64,000 bases of DNA from Peribacillus kribbensis DSM 17871 (GCF_000430765.1 NZ_KE387239.1:243729-307728); one strand, 5' to 3'. Positions 23,943 through 32,919 are shown, counted from the stretch's first letter. Made by a program: numbers and translations. The notes: a model not told the origin generated them from the sequence alone.

Positions 23943-25397
23943 TTATTTATCTGTCGTTAAATCGGCTTTTTCAATCGGTACAATCTTAGTCTTTTTCAAA
24001 AGCTTGTAGCCCAGCCACAGGATCAGGAATAAGGGAAGTCCGATATAGGAAACCATAACACCGTTCCAGTCGATTGAATCGCCGAAGAATGCCGAGTAGT
24101 TTTGCCCTAGAATAACAACGATACAAAGGGCAAATGCAAACAGAGGTCCAAACGGGAACCATTTTGCACGATAAGGAAGGTCTTTAAGATCTTTACCTTG
24201 TGCAACATAAGCCTTTCTGAAGCGGTAATGGCTGATGGCAATTCCGACCCAGGCAATGAATCCTGACATTCCTGAAGCGTTTAAGAGCCATACATACACT
24301 GTTCCTTCTCCAAAAAGGGAGGCTAGGAAAGCGATAGTTCCGACCAGTGCCGTGATAATCAGGGCATTGACAGGTACCCCGCGGTGATTTAATTTACCAA
24401 GAAACTTTGGAGCATAGCCTTCCCGGGCAAGATCCCAAAGCATACGGGTAGAAGCATACATACCTGAATTTCCTGCGGAAAGTACAGCTGTCAAAATAAT
24501 GGCATTCATTACCGAAGCAGCAAACGCAATACCAGCACGCTTGAATACTAAAGTGAACGGACTCACAGCAATATCCCCGCTTAAAAGGTCTTTATTCGTA
24601 TAAGGAATCAGCAAACCAATCACAAGAATCGCAAGAATATAAAATAAAAGAATTCTCCAAAAAACAGATTTAATGGCTTTAGGAATGTTTTTCTCCGGAT
24701 CTTCACTTTCACCGGCAGCAACTCCCAACAGTTCTGTTCCCTGGAAAGAGAATCCAGCAGCCATAAAGATTCCAAGGATAGCAAGGAAACCGCCGCTGAA
24801 TGGTGCATCCCCCGCGGTGAAGTTTTCAAACCCAGGCGCATGATGTCCGCCCATAATGCCAATCACCATTAATAATCCGACAATAATGAAAACAATAACT
24901 GTCACTACTTTGATCAAGGAGAACCAGAATTCAGCTTCCCCAAATCCCTTTACGGATAAATAATTTAATAAAAACATAATAATCAGGCATATTCCGCTCC
25001 ATAATAGGGAAGGAGTATGTGGGAACCAGTACTTCATGATCAGGGTCACAGCTGCAAGTTCGGCAGCAATGGTGATTGCCCAGTTGTACCAATAGTTCCA
25101 TCCCATGGCAAATCCGAATGCAGGATCAACGAATTTAGATGAATAAACACGGAAGGATCCTGCCACAGGCATATAGGCAGCCATTTCAGCAAGTCCTGTC
25201 ATCAGAAAGTAAACCATAATGCCGATAGCAGCATAGGCGGCAAGCGCCCCGCCGGGTCCCGCATTATGGATGGCACCGCCGCTGGCTAGAAATAGACCAG
25301 TACCAATTGTGCCTCCGAGGGAAATCATGCCTAAATGTCTGGATTTTAAGCTTCTTTTTAATTGAGAAGGCTTTGTGTTTCTACTTGTTGTACTCAA
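23943..25397 (-). CDS. lysP: Lysine-specific permease under a lysine riboswitch
   Basis: The 484-residue product starts at TTG 25397 after AAAGGAGATG; an upstream in-frame start would lie inside the riboswitch terminator. It has 12 membrane segments and the LysP-type motifs SRHLGMISLGGTIGTGLFLA, MPVAGSFRVYSSKFVDPAFG and FQGTELLGVAAGESEDP. The lysine riboswitch in its leader identifies lysine as the regulated, and hence probable, substrate. Its close paralogue faces it tail to tail, suggesting an old inverted duplication followed by regulatory divergence. Confidence 0.92.
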   Translation of the reverse strand: MSTTSRNTKPSQLKRSLKSRHLGMISLGGTIGTGLFLASGGAIHNAGPGGALAAYAAIGIMVYFLMTGLAEMAAYMPVAGSFRVYSSKFVDPAFGFAMGWNYWYNWAITIAAELAAVTLIMKYWFPHTPSLLWSGICLIIMFLLNYLSVKGFGEAEFWFSLIKVVTVIVFIIVGLLMVIGIMGGHHAPGFENFTAGDAPFSGGFLAILGIFMAAGFSFQGTELLGVAAGESEDPEKNIPKAIKSVFWRILLFYILAILVIGLLIPYTNKDLLSGDIAVSPFTLVFKRAGIAFAASVMNAIILTAVLSAGNSGMYASTRMLWDLAREGYAPKFLGKLNHRGVPVNALIITALVGTIAFLASLFGEGTVYVWLLNASGMSGFIAWVGIAISHYRFRKAYVAQGKDLKDLPYRAKWFPFGPLFAFALCIVVILGQNYSAFFGDSIDWNGVMVSYIGLPLFLILWLGYKLLKKTKIVPIEKADLTTDK

Positions 25398-25435
25398 TTT
25401 TACATCTCCTTTTCTTGTATTTGGAAGGAGCAGAA

Positions 25436-25468
25436 AATAAAAAAAGCCGTCGAAGGATCGACGGCTTT
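25436..25468 (-). terminator. Lysine-riboswitch terminator
   Basis: AAAGCCGTCGA (25443-25453) and TCGACGGCTTT (25458-25468) form a stable hairpin with a four-base loop, followed on the minus strand by a U run. It lies between the aptamer and the lysP ribosome site. Confidence 0.85.
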
Positions 25469-25510
25469 CAAATATAGTCCGAATCAAACCTTCCGATGAT
25501 TAGCTCCCCA

Positions 25511-25676
25511 CGCTTTTTAGAATAAAAAGCGTGACAGTGTTGTCCCTCTTAGGTGACAGCCCCAATTTGCTTTCAAAGAGATGAACAGCAAATTTCGGCA
25601 GCTTTTCCTTTCAGGCGTAGTCGTCGATCTCTCAATATCTCGTACGCATTACTGATAAAAACTGCAACCTCTACTT
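25511..25676 (-). ncRNA. Lysine riboswitch (L-box)
   Basis: On the minus strand the leader has the L-box signature: AGTAGAGGTTGCAG at the 5' side, GAGAGATCGACG, GCCTGAAAGGAAAAGCTGCC followed by GAA, and the CTGTCAC elements near the 3' end. A further hairpin ACGCTTTTT/AAAAAGCGT (25511-25533) lies between the aptamer and the terminator. Lysine should promote termination and shut off lysP. Confidence 0.85.
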
Positions 25677-25717
25677 AATCGGTGTATGAGGAATTATTAA
25701 ATTAAGAATCTTTTAGA

Positions 25718-25746
25718 AGTATAGTTGAAATTAACTAGAATAGCAA
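25718..25746 (-). promoter_or_regulatory. Promoter of the lysine riboswitch leader
   Basis: Minus-strand TTGCTA (25741-25746) and TATACT (25718-25723) with a 17-base spacer, about 40 bases before the aptamer. Confidence 0.65.
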
Positions 25747-25986
25747 CAGTTATTTTATACCTGTGGAGGTGTTCCTATCTGATTCGGGGCATTTAAAAGA
25801 AAACCCCTGCTGGTGTCGGCCCTGCGGGAGCGGTGCTTTAGGGAATTGAGCGCGGTTTAATATGGGAACTTACCTAAGATAGGAAAGAACGACTCGGTGA
25901 TGGGGCTGGGGTTTAATAGGTTGTGCCATGGAAGAGACCGAGAGTGGTGAGGATTCGGACTGATTCCGGGTGAAGTGGAGGAAAGT

Positions 25987-26180
25987 TGTCCGAAGGGAGC
26001 TCCGCTTAGGACAGTTTGGAGAGGAAAGGGCTTAAAGTTGTCCGAAGGCAGCTCGACTTCGGACAGGTTGAGGAGGAAAGGACATGAAGTTGTCCGAAGG
26101 CAGCTCCCCTTCGGACAGGTAGAGGAGGAAAGGGCATGAAGTTGTCCGAAGTCAGTTCCACATTGAACAGGTGTGGCGGG
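25987..26180 (+). repeat. Tandem 52-bp hairpin repeat, 4 units
   Basis: TGTCCGAAG recurs at 25987, 26039, 26091 and 26143, a strict 52-base period. The two middle units have the full palindrome, TGTCCGAA with TTCGGACA about 10 bases later; the outer two are worn. Linkers read like AGAGGAGGAAAGG. The palindrome is shared with the larger array at 42356-42797, but the linkers differ. No coding gene is supported here. Confidence 0.85.
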
Positions 26181-26218
26181 TTCTGTTCGTAACTGACACC
26201 TTCAGTCATGAGTCAGGT

Positions 26219-26655
26219 GTCTGCTTTTCAAAAAGTTTTCTTTATAAGAATAGATTGTATATCATTCTTATTCATCTTAAATATAGTTGAAAAGCACCGT
26301 TCTCCGCTTTTAGGGATATCCAGCTGTAAGCTGAGACCTTCGAGTCACAAGCCAAACCGGCTACGGGGAGAAAGGCACTCCCCATAGCCGGCTCGTCTTG
26401 TGCTTGTCAGGTCTCTGCCTTCCAAATGGTAGAGTTTTTATAATTCTTGATGAGAGACATATTAATGGTAGTTTATAGTAGAAGGCACCGCTTTCCGCTT
26501 TTAGGGATATCCAGCTGCGAACTGCCTTCCCATAGCCGCCCTGGCTTATACTAGTCGGAAGGCTGCTTTTCAAAAAGCTTTCTTTATAGAATAGATTTGT
26601 ATATCATTCTTTTTCACCTTAAAGTTAGTTGAAAAGCACCGTTCTCCGCTTTAAA
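26219..26655 (-). repeat. Dispersed hairpin repeats, copies 2 and 3, with an 85-bp direct repeat
   Basis: GAAAAGCACCGTTCTCCGC occurs at about 26289 and 26632 and the related GAAGGCACCGCTTTCCGC at about 26480. A GGGGAG...CTCCCC hairpin plus GGCTCGTCTTGTGCTTGTC mark an inverted copy of the family (about 26288-26425), and a shortened copy follows to about 26570. The 85-base stretches at 26219-26305 and 26565-26650 are near-identical direct repeats that bracket the pair. The stretch 25747-26855 has no supported gene. Confidence 0.75.
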
Positions 26656-26672
26656 TTTAAGCATTTTTTAAG
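26656..26672 (+). promoter_or_regulatory. Possible third CiaR-type box
   Basis: TTTAAG-N5-TTTAAG, the exact streptococcal CiaR consensus, lies about 180 bases before the rodA-like gene. The sequence ten bases further on (GAGAAT) is a poor -10 element, so this may be chance at the edge of a repeat. Confidence 0.3.
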
Positions 26673-26855
26673 CTTTTTGGTTGAGAATAAGGGGGATGGG
26701 GAAAGGCAATTATCACCATCGCTTTTTTGGATGTTGAGAAATTCTTTTGTTACAGTATAATTAGTAAGTGCTGTCTGACAGAAAAAGATGGGAATTTAGT
26801 GATTTTTTTGCCGCGCGGATGATTAGTGCGGGTTAGATGTAAAAGGAGAGTCCAC

Positions 26856-28028
26856 ATGCAGTCTCAAAAAAATATTTCATCTCGAATTGATTATGGATTA
26901 GCGTTCATTCTTTTGCTTCTATTTTTGGCTAGCTGTACAGCTATTTACAGTGCCCAGTCGACCGGGCAATATGGGGAAAACTTTGTCTTGAAGCAAGTCT
27001 TTTGGTACATAGTGGGGTGCGGCCTGATTGGCGGGATCATCACCCTTGATTCGGACCAATTAAAAAAGCTGTCATGGTATGCATATGGCTTTGGGATTTT
27101 TTTGCTTCTTCTGATTATTGTGGCTCCTGCAAGTATTGCGCCGGCAAGGAACGGGGCGAAAAGCTGGTTTGTCCTGCCGGGGCTTGGATCGCTTCAGCCT
27201 TCTGAGCTGGTGAAGGTATTTATTATCTTGGCGCTTGCCACCGTTATTTCTAACCATCATGCCAAGAATAGGGTCAAGACTGTGAAAAGCGATTTCTGGC
27301 TCCTCATCAAATTGGGGTTAGTCACGATGGCTCCTCTGATGCTTGTCATGCAGCAGCCGGACCTTGGGACATCGCTTGTGTTTTTAGCGATTCTGCTTGG
27401 GATGATCTTTATTTCAGGTGTCTCCTGGAAGATCCTGCTGCCCATCTTTGCGGGCGGTATTACATTGATTGGGATCATCTTTTTCTTTGTTCTCTGGCAT
27501 CCTGATCTGCTGGAAAAATATCTGGGCGTTAAGCAATACCAGTTTGGGCGGATTTATTCCTGGATCGATCCTTATAATTACCAGAGCTCTGAAGGCTTTC
27601 AATTGACCCGTTCCCTGCTTGCCATCGGATCTGGTGAAACTGGCGGGAAAGGCTTCGGACAGAGGGTAGTCTATCTTCCGGAAAGCCATTCTGACTTCAT
27701 ATTCAGCGTCATTGGCGAAGAATTCGGATTTGTCGGCTCAAGCGTAGTCATCAGTCTTTTGTTTTTACTGATCTACCATATCACAAAAATTGGCATGGAT
27801 TCTAAAAATGATTATTATACGTATCTATGTGTTGGAATCATTAGCATGATTACCTTTCACGTATTCCAAAATATCGGCATGACGATCGGTGTCCTTCCGA
27901 TTACAGGGATTCCTCTTCCGTTCATCAGCTACGGAGGGAGCTCGCTCCTCGGGAACTTCCTTGCCATGGGAATCATTTTCAGCATCCGTTACCACTATAA
28001 GAAATATATGTTTTCTACTGAAGCCTAG
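26856..28028 (+). CDS. rodA: SEDS-family peptidoglycan polymerase, RodA/FtsW type
   Basis: I start at ATG 26856 (AAAAGGAG seven bases upstream), giving 390 residues rather than the longer frame. SEDS proteins polymerise lipid II at the membrane together with a class B penicillin-binding protein. About ten membrane helices are visible, plus the family elements RNGAKSWFVLPGLGSLQPSE, MQQPDLGTSLVF, the large outer loop with YLPESHSDFIFSVIGEEFG, and ITGIPLPFISYGGSSL near the C-terminus. Length and order favour RodA over FtsW/SpoVE, but the paralogues are hard to separate by eye. It has its own terminator. Confidence 0.87.
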   Translation: MQSQKNISSRIDYGLAFILLLLFLASCTAIYSAQSTGQYGENFVLKQVFWYIVGCGLIGGIITLDSDQLKKLSWYAYGFGIFLLLLIIVAPASIAPARNGAKSWFVLPGLGSLQPSELVKVFIILALATVISNHHAKNRVKTVKSDFWLLIKLGLVTMAPLMLVMQQPDLGTSLVFLAILLGMIFISGVSWKILLPIFAGGITLIGIIFFFVLWHPDLLEKYLGVKQYQFGRIYSWIDPYNYQSSEGFQLTRSLLAIGSGETGGKGFGQRVVYLPESHSDFIFSVIGEEFGFVGSSVVISLLFLLIYHITKIGMDSKNDYYTYLCVGIISMITFHVFQNIGMTIGVLPITGIPLPFISYGGSSLLGNFLAMGIIFSIRYHYKKYMFSTEA

Positions 28029-28030
28029 TT

Positions 28031-28066
28031 AAGAGCAATTCCTCAAAAAAGGAATTGCTCTTTTTT
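28031..28066 (+). terminator. Terminator of the rodA-like gene
   Basis: AAGAGCAATTCC (28031-28042) pairs with GGAATTGCTCTT (28051-28062) and runs into T. Confidence 0.9.
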
Positions 28067-28194
28067 AGAATCATTTACCCTTTAGGAAAATTACAGGTAT
28101 AATGAAAGGTAAGATGGAAATATTGTTGTTCTTAACTCTGTACAATAGGGGAAAAAACAGAGATTATAGACGTTCATTTTGAAGAGGTGAGAGT

Positions 28195-29301
28195 TTGCCA
28201 AATACTAAGTTATTCCGGTTTGGGTATGGGATCATCATTCTATTTCTCATTATTTTGCTTGGCACCAAGGTCCGCTTCATTTTTCGGCCGATTGAAGTGC
28301 TGTTTCAAACGCTGTTTTTCCCTTTTCTTATTTCAGGGGTCCTTTATTATCTGCTGAGGCCGATCGTTCAATTCCTTCAGAGGCGGAGAGTGCCCAAGGC
28401 TCTATCTATTCTTTTGATCTACTTATTGTTCATCGGGATTGGGACTGTATTGGTCCTCTGGATCGGACCTGAGCTTCAGAAGCAGTTCAAGGGGTTAATT
28501 GATAATTTCCCGGCCCTCCTTGATACATTGAGAGAAAAAATAGTGGGATTAAAGGAGAATAAATGGTTCTCAAGATTCCAGCAGAATGATTATTTGACCC
28601 TGGATACGGTGACCGAGAAAATCAATGCTTACCTAAGCACGAATGTTTCAGATCTCGGAAATAAAATCACAAATATTCTCGGGATCATTACGAATATTGT
28701 CACCATTGCGATTACGGTGCCGTTCATTCTCTTTTATCTATTGAAAGATGGGCAGGGGGCCCCGAACGGAGTGCTGAGGTTTCTTCCGTATCTGCAGGCG
28801 ACAGAAGCCAAAAAGATCTTGAAGGATATGGATACGGCATTAAGCTCCTATATACAGGGGCAGGCTATTGTCAGTTTCATAGTCGGAGTCATGATGTATA
28901 TCGGTTATTTAATCATCGGCATTGATTATTCACTGATTCTGGCTACCATTGCCATGCTCACCAATGTGATCCCATTTATCGGACCGTTCATTGCGATTAT
29001 CCCTGCGCTCATCATCGGGTTTATTGCTTCTCCATTTATGGCGATTAAGGTGGTCATTGTGGCAGTGGTTGTCCAGCAGATCGATGGGAACTTTTCGTCC
29101 CCTTATATCATGGGAAGAAAGCTGGATCTGCATCCGCTCACGATCATTCTTTTGCTATTGGTGGCAGGAAGCATGGCAGGCTTGATGGGAATGATCCTTG
29201 CTGTTCCTTTTTATGCTGTATTAAAGGTCATTGTAAGCCATACATACCGTCTGTACAGGCTGCATAAAGATCGGGAGACAGTTATAGATATTGAATCATG
29301 A
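28195..29301 (+). CDS. AI-2E family (UPF0118) membrane transporter, second copy
   Basis: The start is TTG 28195 with GAAGAGGTGA (28181-28190) in front. The 368-residue protein has the same architecture as the gene at 3286-4302: N-terminal helices, a soluble segment (about 85-165) and a C-terminal core with NVIPFIGPFIAIIPALIIGF and QQIDGNFSSPYIMGRKLDLH. This QxxDGNxxxPxIMG loop is the classical signature of the family (YdbI/YueF-like). The substrate is not known. It stands alone between two terminators. Confidence 0.87.
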   Translation: MPNTKLFRFGYGIIILFLIILLGTKVRFIFRPIEVLFQTLFFPFLISGVLYYLLRPIVQFLQRRRVPKALSILLIYLLFIGIGTVLVLWIGPELQKQFKGLIDNFPALLDTLREKIVGLKENKWFSRFQQNDYLTLDTVTEKINAYLSTNVSDLGNKITNILGIITNIVTIAITVPFILFYLLKDGQGAPNGVLRFLPYLQATEAKKILKDMDTALSSYIQGQAIVSFIVGVMMYIGYLIIGIDYSLILATIAMLTNVIPFIGPFIAIIPALIIGFIASPFMAIKVVIVAVVVQQIDGNFSSPYIMGRKLDLHPLTIILLLLVAGSMAGLMGMILAVPFYAVLKVIVSHTYRLYRLHKDRETVIDIES

Positions 29302-29308
29302 TAAAAAA

Positions 29309-29355
29309 AGGCTGGCTTAGCATGTCCGTAATCTGGACCTGCATGAGCCAGCCTT
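29309..29355. terminator. Bidirectional terminator
   Basis: AAGGCTGGCT (29309-29318) pairs with AGCCAGCCTT (29346-29355); an inner GTCC/GGAC pair extends the stem. It serves the transporter and the convergent carboxypeptidase. Confidence 0.85.
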
Positions 29356-29365
29356 CTTATTTTGA

Positions 29366-30484
29366 TCAGTTATTTACAGGGACTGCGTGGAAATATTCTT
29401 CAAGAGTGATACCTCGCCCCATCACGTCCCTGGCAATGGCTGTCCCGACATAGCGGAGGTGCCAAGGCTCATATTTGTAACCGGTAATGGATTGCTTTCC
29501 TTCTGGATAACGGATGATGAATCCATAATCCGCCGCGTGTTCCTGAAGCCATTTAGCTTCTTTCGTACCTCCGAAACAGGATTCTGCGGCACACTTGCCG
29601 TCGCCGCCGGTAACATCGATCGTGAGTCCGGTCTGGTGCTCACTTGTCCCAGGAACGGCACTGTAGGTCCTGGCCTTTTCATATCCATCCTTCTTCACAT
29701 AGGCATTAAACAGGCCAACCTGTGTTACATATGAGCGGTAGGCGGAAACCCCCAGCAGCTGCATTCCCTGCTGTTTGGCCCCCGCAAATAGACGGCTGAT
29801 GGCATCTGAAGCAGGCTTTCTCATTTTCTTTTTTTCCGAATTGCCGCTAAAAATAAACGGAATGTTTGTATACACTAGATCCCCGGGTACATAGCCATCT
29901 GGAAGCTTATTTTCTTTATTGATCAAAACCTGGATGGAACTTGGCTGGGCTGCAAGATGGATCGACTGATCTTCATTTCCGTCCGGATCCTTTTTGGGAT
30001 CAGGCTTAGAAGGAACCTGTATGTCTGGTTTCTTCACAACAGGAGTCTTTACTTCTCCTGTCGGCTTGGACGCTGGAGCGGAAGGCTCCTCGTTTTTTGG
30101 AGGTACCGTTTTATTTTCCTTTGATGTATCATTGTTATTTTTATTAGCAGGAGTAACTGTTAGGCTATCCTCCTGTTTGCTAGTTTCCTTGTTTGGAAGT
30201 GATTTACTCTCTTGCTGGCTGTCATCCTGCTTTTCCTCCTGCTTGTCAGGGAGGGCAGCTGTGTCGGAGTCCTTCTTTTCCTCAGAGCTTTGTGCAGGAG
30301 CAGTCCCTGAAGTTTTCGGGGACTCTTCCTTTGGAGTCTCTTCTTTTGCCGCTTCTTTTTTAGGAGTGCCCATTGATTGTGCTTTTTCCTCAGGCTTGGA
30401 GCTTTCCTGGTTTTGTGTGCCGCAGCCCGCAAGGATACTGGATGCCAGGAGAAGGGCTGCAGAAATGGATATATACTTTTGCAT
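29366..30484 (-). CDS. Lipoprotein D-alanyl-D-alanine carboxypeptidase (M15B, VanY/LdcB/YodJ-like)
   Basis: A 372-residue secreted zinc peptidase that trims D-Ala from peptidoglycan stems. The N-terminus is a lipoprotein signal with lipobox LAGC (Cys21). A long disordered linker rich in Lys, Glu, Ser and Pro (about 22-185) reaches out through the wall. The catalytic domain (about 190-370) has the M15 zinc motif SEHQTGLTIDV, the QGMQLLGVSAYRS strand and the catalytic EPWHLRYVG. A CAAESCFGG cysteine pair lies between them. The gene is monocistronic, divergent from the broken GGDEF gene. Confidence 0.88.
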   Translation of the reverse strand: MQKYISISAALLLASSILAGCGTQNQESSKPEEKAQSMGTPKKEAAKEETPKEESPKTSGTAPAQSSEEKKDSDTAALPDKQEEKQDDSQQESKSLPNKETSKQEDSLTVTPANKNNNDTSKENKTVPPKNEEPSAPASKPTGEVKTPVVKKPDIQVPSKPDPKKDPDGNEDQSIHLAAQPSSIQVLINKENKLPDGYVPGDLVYTNIPFIFSGNSEKKKMRKPASDAISRLFAGAKQQGMQLLGVSAYRSYVTQVGLFNAYVKKDGYEKARTYSAVPGTSEHQTGLTIDVTGGDGKCAAESCFGGTKEAKWLQEHAADYGFIIRYPEGKQSITGYKYEPWHLRYVGTAIARDVMGRGITLEEYFHAVPVNN

Positions 30485-30752
30485 GATACTACTTCCTTTA
30501 ATTGTATTTTTTTCATATGAAGGGATAACATTCCTATACGCCTATTTTATAACAATTAAAGCGGTCGTTAAATGGAAATTGGTGTATATAATTGTCCTAT
30601 TAATAGAGAATTTATCGACAAGGAACCTTATTCGTCAAAAAATAGTACATAATAACCAAAAAAAGCATATAAAACACATGGCAAATCTACTATAATGTGG
30701 GAGGCGGAGAAGTGCCGCGGAATGTATAGGTTATAGAGGAGTCAATGGTTCT

Positions 30753-31480
30753 ATGAAGCTGCGAACGTACTTTGCTGTAATACTGGCAGCCATCATTTTC
30801 TTGCTGACGGCTTTCCTGGGCATCTCGATCAGCAGAATATCCAGTGCAAAAGTAGAAATGGAAAGCGGAAGCTCTTTATCGGGGCTGGCTTTTCAGATGG
30901 CGGATAAAATGGATTTCTTTATGTGGTCCCGTATGGGAACTGGTGGCTGCTCTTCAGCATTCTGAACAGGAACTGGGGAAAATGGAGGACCTGGCTCAGC
31001 GTGATGTGCTGACAGGACTGCCTAATCGGTTTGCCCTGCAGGAATATTTGCATGAAATCACGGCTGTAAAAGATACCTTTATCCTCTTATATCTTGCCCT
31101 GGATGGCTTTAAGGCAGTAAACGATACTTTGGGCCATCGGGCAGGAGACGAACTATTAAAGGAAATTGGCAAGCGTCTGGCTGCTTGGTCGAATCCCGGT
31201 CAATTCATGGCAAGACTTGACGGTGATGAATTTGTGGCAGTCATCTCCGAAACGGGGAAATCCGCCAGGGAAGATGGATTAGGACATGCCCATGACATTA
31301 TTGCCTAGATTAATAAGCCTTTTAGTTAATGAGGGGAATGAAATGAAGGTGGGATGCAGTGCAGGGGGGGCAGTATCATACAGCCCTTTCCAAGGAGCTG
31401 CTAAAGTAATGGAGATTGCAGACCGTGCCTTACACAGGGCTAAACAGTCCGGGAAGAACCGGGTGCATTTTGATGCTTGA
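30753..31480 (+). pseudogene. Broken GGDEF diguanylate cyclase gene
   Basis: Three consecutive frames make up a decayed cyclic-di-GMP synthase. The first (from ATG 30753) gives a membrane segment and SGLAFQMADKMDFFMWSR, the start of an extracellular sensor. Then most of the sensor is missing and the frame shifts. The second gives DLAQRDVLTGLPNRFALQEY and the signature RLDGDEFVAVIS; the first metal Asp of the usual DxDGFK is replaced (LALDGFKAVND). After a second shift the tail ADRALHRAKQSGKNRVHF follows. Deletion plus two frameshifts mean it cannot make an active enzyme. Confidence 0.8.
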
Positions 31481-31484
31481 TGCA

Positions 31485-31524
31485 AAGAAGAGGCGCTTTA
31501 AGGCAAGCCTCTTCTTATTTTTTT
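31485..31524. terminator. Bidirectional terminator
   Basis: AAGAAGAGGC (31485-31494) pairs with GCCTCTTCTT (31507-31516) and T follows. Confidence 0.8.
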
Positions 31525-31672
31525 ATTGATACTTCAATTCAGGGCTCCATTGCTCTTTTACCTGTCTTAGAGCCGTTTCGAAAATTTCCTCCTCCACTGC
31601 GCTTCTGTTCACTAATACATTTGTTTGATAGTTAAGTCCTTTATATTCAACAGTTACTGTTACTTCAACCAT
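31523..31672 (-). CDS. Small protein, 49 aa, unknown
   Basis: I start at ATG 31672, preceded by AAAGGG and GGAAG, instead of an upstream start without ribosome site. The product is beta-strand then helix: VEVTVTVEYKGLNYQTNV followed by AVEEEIFETALRQVKEQW. It is soluble, has no cysteine and resembles the short conserved proteins common in bacilli; I cannot name the family. Confidence 0.6.
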   Translation of the reverse strand: MVEVTVTVEYKGLNYQTNVLVNRSAVEEEIFETALRQVKEQWSPELKYQ

Positions 31673-31820
31673 ATCTTCCAACCCTTTCTCTCTTAAAAAT
31701 ACTATATTGATATAAATACAAATACTATTTACCATCAATAAGCCTGTTTTAAACCTCTGGACATATTTTTTGGAGGTTATAGTTATATTCTACAGACGAT
31801 AGCTTAATTCCTCCTTAATA

Positions 31821-31848
31821 AAAAATGCCCTGGGGTGCAGGGCATTTT
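31821..31848 (-). terminator. Terminator of the thioredoxin-like gene
   Basis: AAAATGCCCT (31822-31831) pairs with AGGGCATTTT (31839-31848), A-rich to the left. Confidence 0.8.
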
Positions 31849-31857
31849 ACTAACGGT

Positions 31858-32415
31858 TCATGAAAGAATCGATTTAAACATATCCTTTTTAATGGAATTC
31901 CATAACGAATGGTCTTCTGTGAAGACCTGTGCAAGATTAGCGGCAAATTGTTTGAATGCATCATCAAAAGCAGGGTCCTCTTTGGAAGGAAGGTCTTTTT
32001 TAAGCTCTGAAACCTGCTTTTCTGCTTCTGGAGCTCTCGGACCCCATTTTACTGTTTCCTCTCCGTTGTCATTCAATAAGAGGATGATAGGAATGGATCG
32101 GGACTTGCCATTGGTAAGATATTGATCCATCAGCTCAAGGTTTTCATCTCTGATCAGATATCTTTCCTCTATTCCTGCTGCATCCGCGATATGCATAAAG
32201 ATAGGCAGGTTGACCATGGCATCGCCGCACCAGTCAGCAGTTAAAATCACCGCCTTAAGCCTCTTCTCTTTTAATGGTGCAAGAAGCTCGCGTTCCTCAT
32301 TATTCAGTGAAAATCCTTCATATACCTTTTGGAGATGATCTTGGTGCACCTGCATGTTTCCGATATATTCCTCCCGGGAAAGCCCTTTTGAAAACCAGTT
32401 TTCTAAGTTTTTCAT
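31858..32415 (-). CDS. Thioredoxin-fold protein with a single active-site cysteine
   Basis: ATG 32415 follows AAAGGAGG, giving 185 residues; the upstream in-frame start is rejected. The central part, LKAVILTADWCGDAMVNLPIF, is a thioredoxin-fold strand and active-site loop, but the usual CxxC is WCGDA with only one Cys. This matches the Thioredoxin_9 type of putative thiol reductases/isomerases. The cis-Pro loop is KSRSIPIILLLND. The function may be monothiol chemistry or a structural role. It stands alone with its own terminator. Confidence 0.75.
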   Translation of the reverse strand: MKNLENWFSKGLSREEYIGNMQVHQDHLQKVYEGFSLNNEERELLAPLKEKRLKAVILTADWCGDAMVNLPIFMHIADAAGIEERYLIRDENLELMDQYLTNGKSRSIPIILLLNDNGEETVKWGPRAPEAEKQVSELKKDLPSKEDPAFDDAFKQFAANLAQVFTEDHSLWNSIKKDMFKSILS

Positions 32416-32639
32416 GGTGCGATTCCTCCTTTTTCTTCCTATCTTATCACTGGGAATGGAATTTTTCATTTAAGAGGATTATGCTGAGAGGTGCGAACAC
32501 TAAGCCGTCATTTGGTTTAATGGAGTGAAAGTCATCCCATTGACAAGGTAAAAAGGGTTCAATATTCTTATAAAGACTAAAAATGATCAACGGGCAAATA
32601 ATGAAATAAAGTAGAAGAATATCTTTAGGAGGGGATAGG

Positions 32640-32879
32640 ATGTCTGAACTTGATCAGCAGTTCGACGCTTTATTAAGCAAATATACGGAATTATTATTGG
32701 GAACCACAGATGATTCCCTTCAGCAGAAGGTAATGAAGTGGGCTCTGTATACCCACATTTCTAAATCCATGCCGAATCTTTCCAGGCACTGGAACGAAAC
32801 ATATCCTGAAGGCAAGAAAGAGATGATTTCCATTATTTCTGAGATTAAAGCCCTCAATGAAGAGAATAGGAAAAAATAA
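32640..32879 (+). CDS. Small helical protein, 79 aa, possibly YusU-like
   Basis: ATG 32640 is preceded by AGGAGGGG. The product is nearly all helix, with FDALLSKYTELLLGTTDDSL and KVMKWALYTHISKSMPNLSR, and a charged tail. It recalls the small YusU/DUF2573-type proteins of bacilli, which would fit the yus-like surroundings, but this is a memory-based suggestion. A terminator follows at once. Function unknown. Confidence 0.65.
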   Translation: MSELDQQFDALLSKYTELLLGTTDDSLQQKVMKWALYTHISKSMPNLSRHWNETYPEGKKEMISIISEIKALNEENRKK

Positions 32880-32883
32880 TAAA

Positions 32884-32919
32884 GCTGCTGCCTAAGCGGA
32901 ATAAGGCAGCAGCATTTTT
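32884..32919 (+). terminator. Terminator
   Basis: GCTGCTGCCT (32884-32893) pairs with AGGCAGCAGC (32904-32913), then ATTTTT. Confidence 0.85.

Noticed and set aside
25398-25487. 30-residue N-terminal extension of lysP
   Set aside because: It covers the riboswitch terminator; TTG 25397 has an excellent ribosome site.
26006-26209. Minus-strand frame across the 4-unit repeat
   Set aside because: Repeat-derived open frame with no start signals.
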